A DNA stretch of 64,000 bases from Mesostigma viride (Eukaryota; Streptophyta; Mesostigmatophyceae; Mesostigmatales; Mesostigmataceae): contig RPFO01000253.1 of assembly GCA_009746045.1 (NCBI GenBank), forward strand, positions 2,902,975 to 2,966,974, in the 5' to 3' direction. Made by a program: the position numbers and the translations under genes. Positions 56,276-64,000 of the stretch are shown piece after piece (the stretch's first letter is position 1; each line of letters opens with the position of its first letter). Below the pieces are notes generated by a model, which saw only the letters and a program-made list of their open reading frames with translations, was not told the origin of the DNA and did not search any database.

Positions 56276-56291
56276 CCGACTTCCTAGTGTA

Positions 56292-57413
56292 ACCACGCCG
56301 CTGGCTTTCCGAGTACGGGAGGCAGCACGACCAAGCACGCTGGCGCAGGGACGCGCAGCTCAGCGACCGCCGGACTCACTGGATGCCGATGGGGTGCAGT
56401 ACCCGCAAAGGGTGCGCCTCATACCGGAAGGCGCGAAGATGCCCACCCTACCACGGGTGGACATGCGCGAGAAGTTCTCCACAACCGGCAATCTGGCCAC
56501 GCTGGCGCAGGCCTACAACGCGTACAAGTCATGGATTGATCTGCAATACATGACTACGCAAGGCGCTGTAATGCATGAGTTTGTGATGAACAACATGCAT
56601 TTTTTCTTTCACGGCCTTACGCTGAGGCGAGTGGCTAGGCTGGTGGAGCAGTGGAGAGAGGTCTCGCTGTACACGCGTCACACGGACGTGTGGTTCGGCT
56701 TCGACGGGCGTGGCCAGCCCGACTATGACAACATCATGTATGGTGTCGACCCTGCCGAGGAACTGTGGGGCCTCCTTCGCCAGGAATACCCGGTGGAGAC
56801 CATCAAGGCAGAGCGTGAGTGGCGCAGTTTCAAGATAGCCGAGGGTGAAACCCCGGAGCAATCTTACGAGCGCCTCATGGAGTTCGCCGGCGAAGTGGAG
56901 GACTGGTCCGAAAAGCTGGCGTGTCAGAAATGGCTGCAAGCGCTAGGCTCCAAGGAGATGGAGCTGCCCACGCCGCCCAACGGCCAGCCGTGGCGATTGC
57001 GGTCACTGTGCATTGAGGTCAGGGCCATGATGCGACGACACGCGCAAGGCCGGATCTCGGTAAGCACGGTGGTGGCCGAGCTGCAGGCCAAGGTCGACGC
57101 GCTGACCAAGGCCAAGTCGGGTGAGTCGTCTGCCACAAGACAAGCGCGCCCGCAAGGCGGCCACGGTGCTAGCAGGAACCAAGGGGGGTCTCGCAACGCC
57201 TCATCGCATGATGCAACCCAGGGTAACGCCGCTGGCGGCAACAAAGACGCTGCCGCCCCGACGCGAGCTGGGGGGGCACGTCCTCACAGACGGGTACTAG
57301 GACGGATGCGCGCAAATCGGGCTGCTTCCTTTGCGACAAGGATGGGCACCTTAGTCGCGAGTGTCCAAGCCGCTGCACGAAGCCGCATGGGGCAGACACG
57401 AAGTGGCACCTGA
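56292..57413 (+). CDS. gag: Gag C-terminal part (gypsy-DNMT element)
   Basis: This resumes the Gag frame at the first base after the TA duplicate. The capsid-like helical core is visible (ATLAQAYNAYKSWIDLQYM, RRVARLVEQWREV, EEQSYERLMEF-like ETPEQSYERLMEFAGEVEDW). A basic, Gly/Ser/Asn-rich linker follows. The frame ends with a TGA at 57411-57413 that overlaps the ATG of the next frame. The zinc knuckle is not in this frame but in the -1 frame after the G7 tract at 57270. Confidence 0.85.
   Translation, partial: TTPLAFRVREAARPSTLAQGRAAQRPPDSLDADGVQYPQRVRLIPEGAKMPTLPRVDMREKFSTTGNLATLAQAYNAYKSWIDLQYMTTQGAVMHEFVMNNMHFFFHGLTLRRVARLVEQWREVSLYTRHTDVWFGFDGRGQPDYDNIMYGVDPAEELWGLLRQEYPVETIKAEREWRSFKIAEGETPEQSYERLMEFAGEVEDWSEKLACQKWLQALGSKEMELPTPPNGQPWRLRSLCIEVRAMMRRHAQGRISVSTVVAELQAKVDALTKAKSGESSATRQARPQGGHGASRNQGGSRNASSHDATQGNAAGGNKDAAAPTRAGGARPHRRVLGRMRANRAASFATRMGTLVASVQAAARSRMGQTRSGT
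57270..57276 (+). promoter_or_regulatory. G7 tract: candidate -1 frameshift site, gag to pro-DNMT
   Basis: In the Gag frame the tract reads GCT GGG GGG GCA. A one-base backward slip leads directly into the open frame encoding the CCHC knuckle (57338 onward) and then protease-DNMT. The two frames overlap from about 57242 to 57413. A homopolymer length change at this spot would have the same effect. Confidence 0.55.
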
Positions 57414-60355
57414 TGAACAAGTGTCCAGCCGCGGGCATCAAGACGGTCCACTTCGCCGAGATGGCGGGCAAGACCGACTCGATGGAAGCCCAGGTGGCTG
57501 CCATCAAGCATGGTGAGGAGGCGACGGCGCCCCCCAACCAATTCGAGACGGTGTACCGGGAGGACCCATTCTGGGCGCCCATGCCGGGTGACGTCGAGAT
57601 CAACGCTGCGGAGGCTACCAAAGGCAAGCAGGCACGCAGCCCGCTTTCTTTTCAGCAGGCACCCATGTTGCCTGCCGGGCAGTTGCCCGCGTCCTTTTCC
57701 ATGCCGCTGGCTGGGGTGCAATCTGCTTTTGAGCATGCGAACCCTGCTGGGCTGGAGCAGCGTAGGCGATTGGCGCCTGTGTACCCAATGCCGTTCATTG
57801 TGGACGTACCCATGTTTTCAGCACGGCAGGTGGTCGACACCTTCGGGCAGAAGGGGGTTGAGTGGCTGGGGTCGGTTGTGTCCGAGATCCAGTTGTTCGC
57901 AGATGGGCATGATGTGCGCACCTTGCGCAATTCTGAGTCCGTCACCTACGGGCGCCAGCCGGTAGAAGCCGCAGTGCCCGTGGTGCAAGCGGGAGTGGTC
58001 AGCACAAGTAGCCAGCAGCGCACTAGTGCAGTCCCCCAGGTTCCCACGGTGGTTCCATACCCCAATGGTGAGCCGTCCATGGCGTTCCAAGCAGTTGGAG
58101 CCTGTGGAGATGTATGGAGCGACATGGTGACATGTCCGTTGGTTGGCGCAGTCAAGCTTGATAGCGGTGCTCAGCCGCTAGTCATCAGCACGGACTTGGC
58201 CACCATGCTGAACCTGACCTACGAGAACGGTGGCTTAGTGGAAAGCCCCGTGTCTGTGTCAGGTTGGCAGGGTCCGGCTAGTAAGCCGTACGCTATGACG
58301 GCGGTTAAAGTCAACGTGATTTTCAATCCGTTGCGCGCCTCTAGCATGACCACCGTGTCCGCGTATGCGCTGGTGGTCAACAAGTGTGGATATTCCGCAC
58401 TACTCGGGGTGGATGTCCTTGCTCGCGCCATGGTTCAGGTGGACTATAGGGCGGAGGAGGCATCTTACATCCCTGATTGGGATGGGGCTGGCCTGAAGCG
58501 GGCCAGCGTGCCGGTCTCATGCTTCAGTTCTTCAGCCGGGGCTGCACGCCTCAACCCTTCCGCGGCTGCGGGCGTGGTGGAGGTCAGCATGGTGGAGGTA
58601 CGGGCGGCGGGCTCATCGGCGTGGGACAAGCATCGGACGGTGCTGCCCCAGCCAACGGCGAGCATTGCCAAGATGCGCACGCAGTGGTCGCTGGATGCTG
58701 TGACGTCCACGCGGCAGCTGGCTATGCGCAAGCGGGTAACTGAAGCCGTCATCACCATTCCTCAGATGGCCAGCCATGGCCTCACTTTGCTGCAACCGGG
58801 TGTCTCGGAGGCCCAAGGTAATTTTTCTGCTGCAATCTTACCGCAGGCCCCTGATTTTGCCAAGGGTGCGGTAGTGTTGGAACTGTTTGCGGGGATCGGA
58901 GGGGGCATTGCAGGCTTTTTGGCCGCAGGCGGCGTGTGCCGTAAACTCATCGCGGTAGAGCCATCGCACAAGGCGCGTCAGGTGTACTTCAGTCACTGTG
59001 GCGTGTTGTCGCGAGAGTATCCCGCGCAGTTTCCGCCATCAGCATGGCGTGACCCGTTTGGGGAATGTCCTCAAGATATCCGAGCCATCGGTGAGGTGCA
59101 GGTGCAGCAGTTGTTGCGCAGGCATCATGCCATCGACTTGGTAATTGCGGGTTGGGAGTGCCAGGGCCTGAGCCAGGCAGGGCAAGGGCGGGGGCTAGCC
59201 GATCCGCGTAGCGCGCTGTTCTGGGAACTGTTGCGTGTGGTGGGACTGTTGCAGTCGCGTCAGCCCCATCCGCCTGCGTATCTGTTTGAGAACGTTGTGG
59301 CGGGTGACAGCCCACATCAGGCGGTGCGGGAGGACTGGGCTACAATCGTGGCACTCCTGGGGGAGCCCATCGTGTGTGACAACGCAGGGCTGGGTGGGCT
59401 CACGCATCGTTTGCGTGCCTATTGGACCAACGTGGCGTGTGCGACCGATGTGCAGGCGGTCTTGGGGGCCGTAGCAAGGCAGCATCCGAGTGTGTCTGCG
59501 GAGGTAGCATTGCCTTCCCACCTAGTCACGCAGAAGGTGGATAGCGAGGATCGCCCACCGTATGCACGCGTCAACCGGGTCGGGAGCCCCATGTGTGCAC
59601 TGCCGACCCTGGTCAGTTACCAAGGGTCGACAGCATACCGTGATCGGGGTAAGGGTCTCGTTTGGGACACTACCACCGGTCTGTTGGTGCAGCCACCCGC
59701 AGAATTTCGTGAGGCCAGCATGGGTTTTCATGTCGGGGCCTCGGCGCTGCCGGGCGTGCTCGAGAGTGAGCGCTGGTCTTTGATAGGCCAGGCTATGTCG
59801 GTGTTGCAGGTCGGGTATGTGCTGCTTGCATCGGTTGCCGTGCGCCAGTCTGGGGGGGCGTCCCCAGCCAATCCGCCTCAGCAGGTTGAGGCGCGCGCAG
59901 CCAAACTGAAGCGCCCTGCAGCGACGGGGACTTCATCAGCATGGGGGTGGCGTCTGCGACAGGTGTGGACTATCATTCTCATGACCGCCCTGCTGACCAG
60001 CACCGTGCTGGCCGGCGAGCCCACGCTGCATCGGGTAATACACCGTGCGGCACGCGAGGCTCCGGCGGTGGGTGTCACACCAGGCGTGGCAGCCTTTTCC
60101 TTGTTCCACGACGATGCGGCTAGGGCGCCGCATCTTGAGGCACATGCGGTAGCTGTGGGTGATCCCGCGGATACGCACCCCTGGGCTATTGGCGAACACC
60201 TTTCTGATGCGCAGCGCTCAGCCATGCTAAAGTGGCTAGGCACTGCAAGGGGGGCCTTCGCTTTCACAAGTGATGAACTGGGGTGTTTCAATGGTGGGAC
60301 CATGCGTGTTCCATTGGACACTGACACCCTTTGTTCCGACGCCAGCATCGCCTGA
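57413..60355 (+). CDS. pol: Protease and C5-DNA methyltransferase polyprotein (gypsy element)
   Basis: 980 residues from the ATG. The frame is open upstream to about 57242 and there encodes the knuckle CFLCDKDGHLSREC. A retropepsin follows with D250-S-G and LLG at 330-332. A complete C5-cytosine methyltransferase core spans about 487-805: motif I LELFAGIGGG (492-497), motif II AVEPSHKAR, motif IV GWECQGLSQAG with the catalytic Cys583 in ECQ instead of PCQ, motif VI ENV (626-628), motif VIII HRLR (665-668), a target-recognition-like PTLVSYQGSTAYRD segment and motif X IGQAMSVLQ (791-799). A hydrophobic stretch lies at 852-868. The end (LSDAQRSAMLKWLG) is the usual RT leader. The product would methylate cytosines in DNA, possibly the element's own. 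Confidence 0.92.
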   Translation: MNKCPAAGIKTVHFAEMAGKTDSMEAQVAAIKHGEEATAPPNQFETVYREDPFWAPMPGDVEINAAEATKGKQARSPLSFQQAPMLPAGQLPASFSMPLAGVQSAFEHANPAGLEQRRRLAPVYPMPFIVDVPMFSARQVVDTFGQKGVEWLGSVVSEIQLFADGHDVRTLRNSESVTYGRQPVEAAVPVVQAGVVSTSSQQRTSAVPQVPTVVPYPNGEPSMAFQAVGACGDVWSDMVTCPLVGAVKLDSGAQPLVISTDLATMLNLTYENGGLVESPVSVSGWQGPASKPYAMTAVKVNVIFNPLRASSMTTVSAYALVVNKCGYSALLGVDVLARAMVQVDYRAEEASYIPDWDGAGLKRASVPVSCFSSSAGAARLNPSAAAGVVEVSMVEVRAAGSSAWDKHRTVLPQPTASIAKMRTQWSLDAVTSTRQLAMRKRVTEAVITIPQMASHGLTLLQPGVSEAQGNFSAAILPQAPDFAKGAVVLELFAGIGGGIAGFLAAGGVCRKLIAVEPSHKARQVYFSHCGVLSREYPAQFPPSAWRDPFGECPQDIRAIGEVQVQQLLRRHHAIDLVIAGWECQGLSQAGQGRGLADPRSALFWELLRVVGLLQSRQPHPPAYLFENVVAGDSPHQAVREDWATIVALLGEPIVCDNAGLGGLTHRLRAYWTNVACATDVQAVLGAVARQHPSVSAEVALPSHLVTQKVDSEDRPPYARVNRVGSPMCALPTLVSYQGSTAYRDRGKGLVWDTTTGLLVQPPAEFREASMGFHVGASALPGVLESERWSLIGQAMSVLQVGYVLLASVAVRQSGGASPANPPQQVEARAAKLKRPAATGTSSAWGWRLRQVWTIILMTALLTSTVLAGEPTLHRVIHRAAREAPAVGVTPGVAAFSLFHDDAARAPHLEAHAVAVGDPADTHPWAIGEHLSDAQRSAMLKWLGTARGAFAFTSDELGCFNGGTMRVPLDTDTLCSDASIA

Positions 60356-63300
60356 GTCAGGCCGAGTTGGATTTTGTAGCCGAGCAATGCAAGGAGTTAG
60401 AGGATGCCGGTATCATCAGGCAATCTTCCTCCAGCTATGCCGCTGCCGTTGTCGTTGCGCCCAAGAAGGACGCTATCACCGGGGCATGGACGGGTATGCG
60501 CATGGCCACCGATCTGCGGTTGCTGAATGCACACACACCCGTGGACCGTTACCCCATGCCACGTGTGGATGATGTCCTGGATAAGATATCTCCTCATGTG
60601 AAGTTTGTGTCCTCGCTGGACCTGCGTAGCGGCTTTCATCAGATCGCAGTTGCGCCGGAGGATCAGCGGAAGCTTGCATTCTGGGGGGGCGGCAATTTGT
60701 ATGAGTGGGTGCGCATGCCCTTTGGGCACCGCAACGCTAGTGCTGTTTTCCAACGAGCTATGGACAAAGTGCTTGCAGGTCTTCCTTTCGCCGCTTGTTA
60801 CATTGATGATGTAATCGTCTTTAGCGCGACATTTGAGGAGCACCTGGCGCACTTGGAGCAGGTTCGCTTGGCTCTCGAGGAGCATAATATGCGGCTGCAC
60901 CCTGAGAAGTGCAAGTTCGCCCAGCGGACCCTCTCATTCCTTGGTCATCAGATTGTGCCGGGTGGCCGGACGCCTGATGCCGCCAAGGTCGAATCCATTG
61001 TGCAGGCCGCCGTACCCACGGATGTCTCAGGGGTGCGGGCGTATTTGGGTTTGGCTGGCTATTACCGAGGTTACATTGAGAACTTCAGCAGCAAGGTGAA
61101 GCCCTTGACCGAGTTACTCAAGAAGGGGTGCGTGTGGGCGTGGGGTCCCGCACAGCAACGCGCCATCGAGACAATCAAGCAGGAGCTCACGTCGGCCCCG
61201 ATTCTGCGCGCCCCTGACTATGCTTTGCCGTTTGTGTTATATACCGACTGGTCCAAGGTAGGACTGGGTGCGGTCTTGGCGCAAAAGGATGGTGATGGGC
61301 GCGAGCACGTTATTGCTTATGCTAGTCGCAGCAACAACCCAGCGGAGAGCCGGTATTCTTCCTATGAGGGGGAGGCACTGGCTGTGGTGTGGGCCATCAA
61401 GCACTTTCGCCCGTATTTAGTTGGGCGCGTGTTTACTCTGGTGACAGACCACCAGCCGCTTCAGTGGCTAATGACCAACACCAACCTGACGGGTAAGCTC
61501 GCCCGATGGGCCATGATTATCCAGGAGTACCACATGACCATTGTGCATCGGGCCGGCAAGGACCATGTCAACGCCGATGTGCTATCCCGATACGCCATGC
61601 CTACCACTGTTGACCACACTGGAGCCCGGGCCATGGGTGCCGAGGGCTCGTCGGGTTCTGTGGTCTTTGTGAACGCTGCTGGGTATGCGGCCGACGATGA
61701 GGAGGAGGCGTGGTGGCGCAGTGTCGAGTACTCTGTGGCGGACTTCGGCATCAGCGACGACCCGGTGCGGCCGTCGCCATTCACGCCATCCAAAGCTGTG
61801 TGCGCTATGGAAGAGGGTAGGTCTCTGTCCTTTGACATTGATCCTTCTCTGCAGCAGCTGATCGCTGTGCAGGCTCTCTTAGCGCGTAGCTCTCTTGCTG
61901 ATTGCTACACCGCTGATATCTGGCTAGATGGTCGAGTTTTGGAGCAAGTGCAGGGTGCTGTCTTGACTCCTACTCCAGTCGATTGGACTCCTGCTCAGAA
62001 GGCGACGGAGTTGAACAGGGTGCAGCACAGGGCTGCAACCTATGGTTGGGAAGATGGGGTTTTGTACAAGCTGTTGGGCAAGCGTAGGGTGGTCGTCCCA
62101 CCGCCTGACAAGCGCGTTGCTATAGTGCAGGCGTACCACGAGCGGTATGGTCACTTGGGTGGCAATCGCACGCTCAGCCTCGTACGGACCAGCTATTGGT
62201 GGAATAACATGCGACACACAGTGGCCCAGGTAGTGGCCAGCTGTGTCCCGTGTGCTCGAACCAAGGCTAACTTTAGCGCAGATCATGGTGCCAAGGAGCT
62301 GATGTCGCTTCCCATCAAGGGCTTGTTTTATCGCTGGCACGTCGATCTGTGCGGGCCGTTTCAGGAGAGCCCTGACGGCAACCTCTATGTCATGGTATGC
62401 GTGGAGAGCTTTAGCAAATGGGTTGAGTTGATCCCCATTGCTGACAAGCATGCCGCTACCACAGCGAAGCATTTTGCAGACATCATCACCAGGTTTGGGG
62501 CTCCCGCGGAGGTAGTCACGGACCAGGGTGGTGAGTTCAGGGGTGAGTTCCAGGAGTTGCTGGATGGATGTCTTATTGATCACCGTCGCACTTCTCGGGA
62601 GCATCCTCAGGCCAATGGTTTGGCTGAGAGATTGGTGCAGACCGTCAAGCAGGCGCTGCGCAAGTGGAGCCTGCAGGTGCCGGAGTCGGCCAGGTGGGAT
62701 CGCGAGTTGGCATGGATTGCCATGGGTTATCGCATGTCTCCCCAGGAGTCTCTCGCTACCTTCTCCCCGTATTTCCTTCTGTTCGGGCGTAATCCTCTTT
62801 TGCCTACGGAGGCACAGGTTGCGCACCCCGAACCCATGGCCTTCGACAACGCTCAGCAATTTTTGGTTGAGGTGCTGGCCAGGGCAGAGACTTTTAAGAA
62901 GGTCATGCCCATCGCGATGAACAACTTGTTCATTGCTCAGCACAGGGACTCCCTGCGTTACGCTCAGCGCCGGGGGGGCGCATACATGGCTCGCCAGCTG
63001 CGGTTTAGGCCAGGGCAGTATGTTTTCCTGCGCACTCAGCTGAAGCACACTTTGGATGTGGAGGCGGGGCCCACCATTTTGCGCATTGTGGCTATCAAAC
63101 CATCGGGAGTGGCAATTTTGGAGGGCGCCGACGGGAGCCGTACGACAGACAACCTCAGCAATCTCAGTCCCTGCTCACTGCCCAATTTGGTCCACGACCT
63201 CCAACCGCACACATCTCGCCGAGTCAAGGACGCCCAGTGTCAGGTTTGTCACCGGGTCGATCAGGCGGAGTCCATGTTATTGTGTGATCAGTGTAACTGT

Positions 63301-63450
63301 GGTTGGCACATGCAGTGCTTGCAGCCCGTGGTCACCAGCATTCCGGAGGGGGATTGGTTTTGTCCAGTGTGCACCGCTGCGCAGTTTACCTCCCGCAGCT
63401 TGACTGCGGTCACCGCTGCCCTTGTCTTGGTACGATCGCTGTCTTCGTGA
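60325..63450 (+). CDS. pol: RT, RNase H, integrase and PHD finger (gypsy element)
   Basis: The frame opens at 60325, overlaps the previous frame by 31 nt and is -1 to it; there is no ATG near the start, so it should be made by frameshifting. Residues are numbered from 60331. RT: YIDDVIVF with D159-D160. RNase H: VLYTDWSKVGLGAVL (D306). Integrase: H603/H609/C638/C641 zinc site; catalytic D672, D731, E766. A GPY/F-like segment follows (AGPTILRIV). The last ~70 residues form a PHD finger, CQVC...LLCDQC...WHMQC...FCPVC (C970-C973 onward), in the place where chromoviruses have a chromodomain. It could steer integration through histone tails. Confidence 0.94.
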   Translation, partial: HPLFRRQHRLSQAELDFVAEQCKELEDAGIIRQSSSSYAAAVVVAPKKDAITGAWTGMRMATDLRLLNAHTPVDRYPMPRVDDVLDKISPHVKFVSSLDLRSGFHQIAVAPEDQRKLAFWGGGNLYEWVRMPFGHRNASAVFQRAMDKVLAGLPFAACYIDDVIVFSATFEEHLAHLEQVRLALEEHNMRLHPEKCKFAQRTLSFLGHQIVPGGRTPDAAKVESIVQAAVPTDVSGVRAYLGLAGYYRGYIENFSSKVKPLTELLKKGCVWAWGPAQQRAIETIKQELTSAPILRAPDYALPFVLYTDWSKVGLGAVLAQKDGDGREHVIAYASRSNNPAESRYSSYEGEALAVVWAIKHFRPYLVGRVFTLVTDHQPLQWLMTNTNLTGKLARWAMIIQEYHMTIVHRAGKDHVNADVLSRYAMPTTVDHTGARAMGAEGSSGSVVFVNAAGYAADDEEEAWWRSVEYSVADFGISDDPVRPSPFTPSKAVCAMEEGRSLSFDIDPSLQQLIAVQALLARSSLADCYTADIWLDGRVLEQVQGAVLTPTPVDWTPAQKATELNRVQHRAATYGWEDGVLYKLLGKRRVVVPPPDKRVAIVQAYHERYGHLGGNRTLSLVRTSYWWNNMRHTVAQVVASCVPCARTKANFSADHGAKELMSLPIKGLFYRWHVDLCGPFQESPDGNLYVMVCVESFSKWVELIPIADKHAATTAKHFADIITRFGAPAEVVTDQGGEFRGEFQELLDGCLIDHRRTSREHPQANGLAERLVQTVKQALRKWSLQVPESARWDRELAWIAMGYRMSPQESLATFSPYFLLFGRNPLLPTEAQVAHPEPMAFDNAQQFLVEVLARAETFKKVMPIAMNNLFIAQHRDSLRYAQRRGGAYMARQLRFRPGQYVFLRTQLKHTLDVEAGPTILRIVAIKPSGVAILEGADGSRTTDNLSNLSPCSLPNLVHDLQPHTSRRVKDAQCQVCHRVDQAESMLLCDQCNCGWHMQCLQPVVTSIPEGDWFCPVCTAAQFTSRSLTAVTAALVLVRSLSS

Positions 63451-63621
63451 TGGGGCCGGTCGCCAGCGAGGGGGGGAATCATGGGACAGGTCCTCGCCCA
63501 CCCCACAGGGCATGCAGTTAAGGCAGGCACATCAGCTCAGCTCATTTGGGTTTTACCAAATTAAGCTGAGTGGCCAGCCGCCATGGTGGCGCCGGAGATT
63601 GTGGCACGCAGACGCGACAGC
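63451..63621 (+). other. 3' untranslated part with purine tract
   Basis: A GAGGGGGGGAA purine tract lies at about 63469-63479, but 140 bp remain before the 3' LTR. The bases just before the LTR are not purine-rich. Either the tract acts at a distance or extra sequence was gained here. Confidence 0.55.
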
Positions 63622-64000
63622 TGTCACGGACGCGCGCTATGTCATCCGGGCGCCCACTATGCACAAGACCGGTGACGTGCGCAAGGAATTTGTCTTCTAC
63701 GCATTTTCGACAAAGGCTAGTGACCGGGGGGGACACTAGCACTTGCAGCATAAGAGCGGACGAAAGTGTACGTGCACGCGCGCCGGGCCAGGCACAGCTG
63801 GGCGCGCAGCACTGACTTGAGCGGACGGCAGCACAAGTGTGCAGCGTCGAGAGGATCATACGCGTGTTAGTGGACAGCTGGAGCTGAAGCTGGACTGCTG
63901 GACTTCAACAGCGCCGAGGCTATTGACAGGCCAGGTGTCTTTGTGGTGTAGAATAGCGGGTCAACGTTATGAGGACTGGACAGAAAATGGAAAAGGACAA
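63622..64000 (+). repeat. 3' LTR of gypsy-DNMT element (cut by window end)
   Basis: 379 bp almost identical to 49506-49885; the main difference is one G in a run near 49611/63727. Near-identity suggests recent insertion. Confidence 0.95.

Larger units (their letters stand above)
51636..56289. mobile_element. 4.65-kb CACTA-like element (copy 2), inserted in gag
   Basis: Inverted ends CACTAGGAAGTCGG, flanked by a TA duplication (51634-51635; 56290-56291). Subterminal arrays of CTGAGATT/AATCTCAG-type words lie in opposite orientation at both ends. Removing the element and one TA restores the Gag frame exactly. No transposase frame is present. The ends match those of 40370-45347 in the first nine bases, and the cores share segments (54000-54110 with 42285-42360). 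Confidence 0.88.
49506..64000 (+). mobile_element. Ty3/gypsy retrotransposon with DNA methyltransferase and PHD finger (runs off window)
   Basis: LTRs starting TGTCACGGACGCGCGC lie at 49506 and 63622; the second is cut by the window end. The coding order is Gag (50942-57413, split by a CACTA-like element), CCHC knuckle, protease, C5-DNA methyltransferase, RT, RNase H, integrase, PHD finger. RT before integrase marks it as Ty3/gypsy. Gag, PR-DNMT and RT-IN-PHD lie in three frames, each -1 from the last. Without the 4.65-kb CACTA insert the part seen here is about 9.8 kb. Pol is open throughout, so the element was recently active apart from the gag damage. Confidence 0.95.

Noticed and set aside
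60320-60360. Classical slippery heptamer at the DNMT/RT junction
   Set aside because: The only candidate (CCCTTTG) is not in the required phase; the mechanism of the second frame change stays open.
61924-63048. A 374-residue minus-strand open frame
   Set aside because: It is the antisense shadow of the integrase region and has no domain.
63469-63479. Polypurine tract directly next to the gypsy 3' LTR
   Set aside because: The G-rich tract is about 140 bp upstream of the LTR start defined by identity to 49506, so it is not adjacent.

Overview
The window reads as a repeat-rich nuclear segment of a green alga (Viridiplantae). The pointers are one host gene with many GT-AG introns, a plant-type leucine-rich-repeat N-cap, SPPPP-type proline-rich linkers like those of algal extracellular-matrix proteins, a PAT/Ngaro-like tyrosine-recombinase (YR) retrotransposon, and a Ty3/gypsy element carrying a cytosine-5 DNA methyltransferase. 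Such methyltransferase-bearing retrotransposons are known from charophyte algae and dinoflagellates. I cannot fix the lineage (chlorophyte or streptophyte) from sequence alone. I see no bacterial operon, CRISPR array or rRNA, and no intact tRNA.

Layout. 1-7.3 kb: an interspersed ~500-bp repeat in tandem, split by unclassified DNA that itself holds a 5.3-kb YR retrotransposon with diagnostic split direct repeats (A1-ORFs-B1-A2-B2). 7.3-10.4 kb: no recognisable gene. 10.4-24.5 kb: the one clear host gene, on the plus strand, with at least 14 exons whose splice phases all agree. It encodes a mosaic Cys-rich extracellular protein: Pro-rich linker, two PPC-like domains, LRR block, two choice-of-anchor-E-like domains with Pro-rich tails, a Cys-rich module, a bacterial-type propeller-like domain and a short Cys-rich C-terminus. 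24.9-25.5 kb: a LINE 3' fragment. 25.9-29.4 kb: a young 3.5-kb gag-only LTR element with perfect 5-bp target duplications.

29.8-46.2 kb: a 16.4-kb Ty1/copia-type element on the minus strand, bounded by ~690-bp LTRs and an ATATC duplication. Two DNA transposons have split it: a 3.4-kb element between RT and RNase H, and a 5-kb CACTA-like fold-back element within a first open frame upstream of gag. 46.2-48.5 kb: unassigned. 48.55-49.45 kb: a 5'-truncated LINE with a zinc-knuckle/restriction-like endonuclease tail and 14-bp target duplications.

49.5-64 kb: a Ty3/gypsy element running off the window. It has Gag, then protease plus C5-DNA methyltransferase, then RT-RNase H-integrase with a terminal PHD finger. 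These lie in three frames, each -1 from the last, with a G7 tract at the first junction. Its gag carries a second CACTA-like element of the same family as the first; removing it with one TA duplication joins the reading frame exactly.

How the parts relate: most of the window is nested mobile DNA. The two most notable items are the gypsy element that combines a DNA methyltransferase with a chromatin-reader finger, and the host gene that combines bacterial-like and plant-like extracellular domains.
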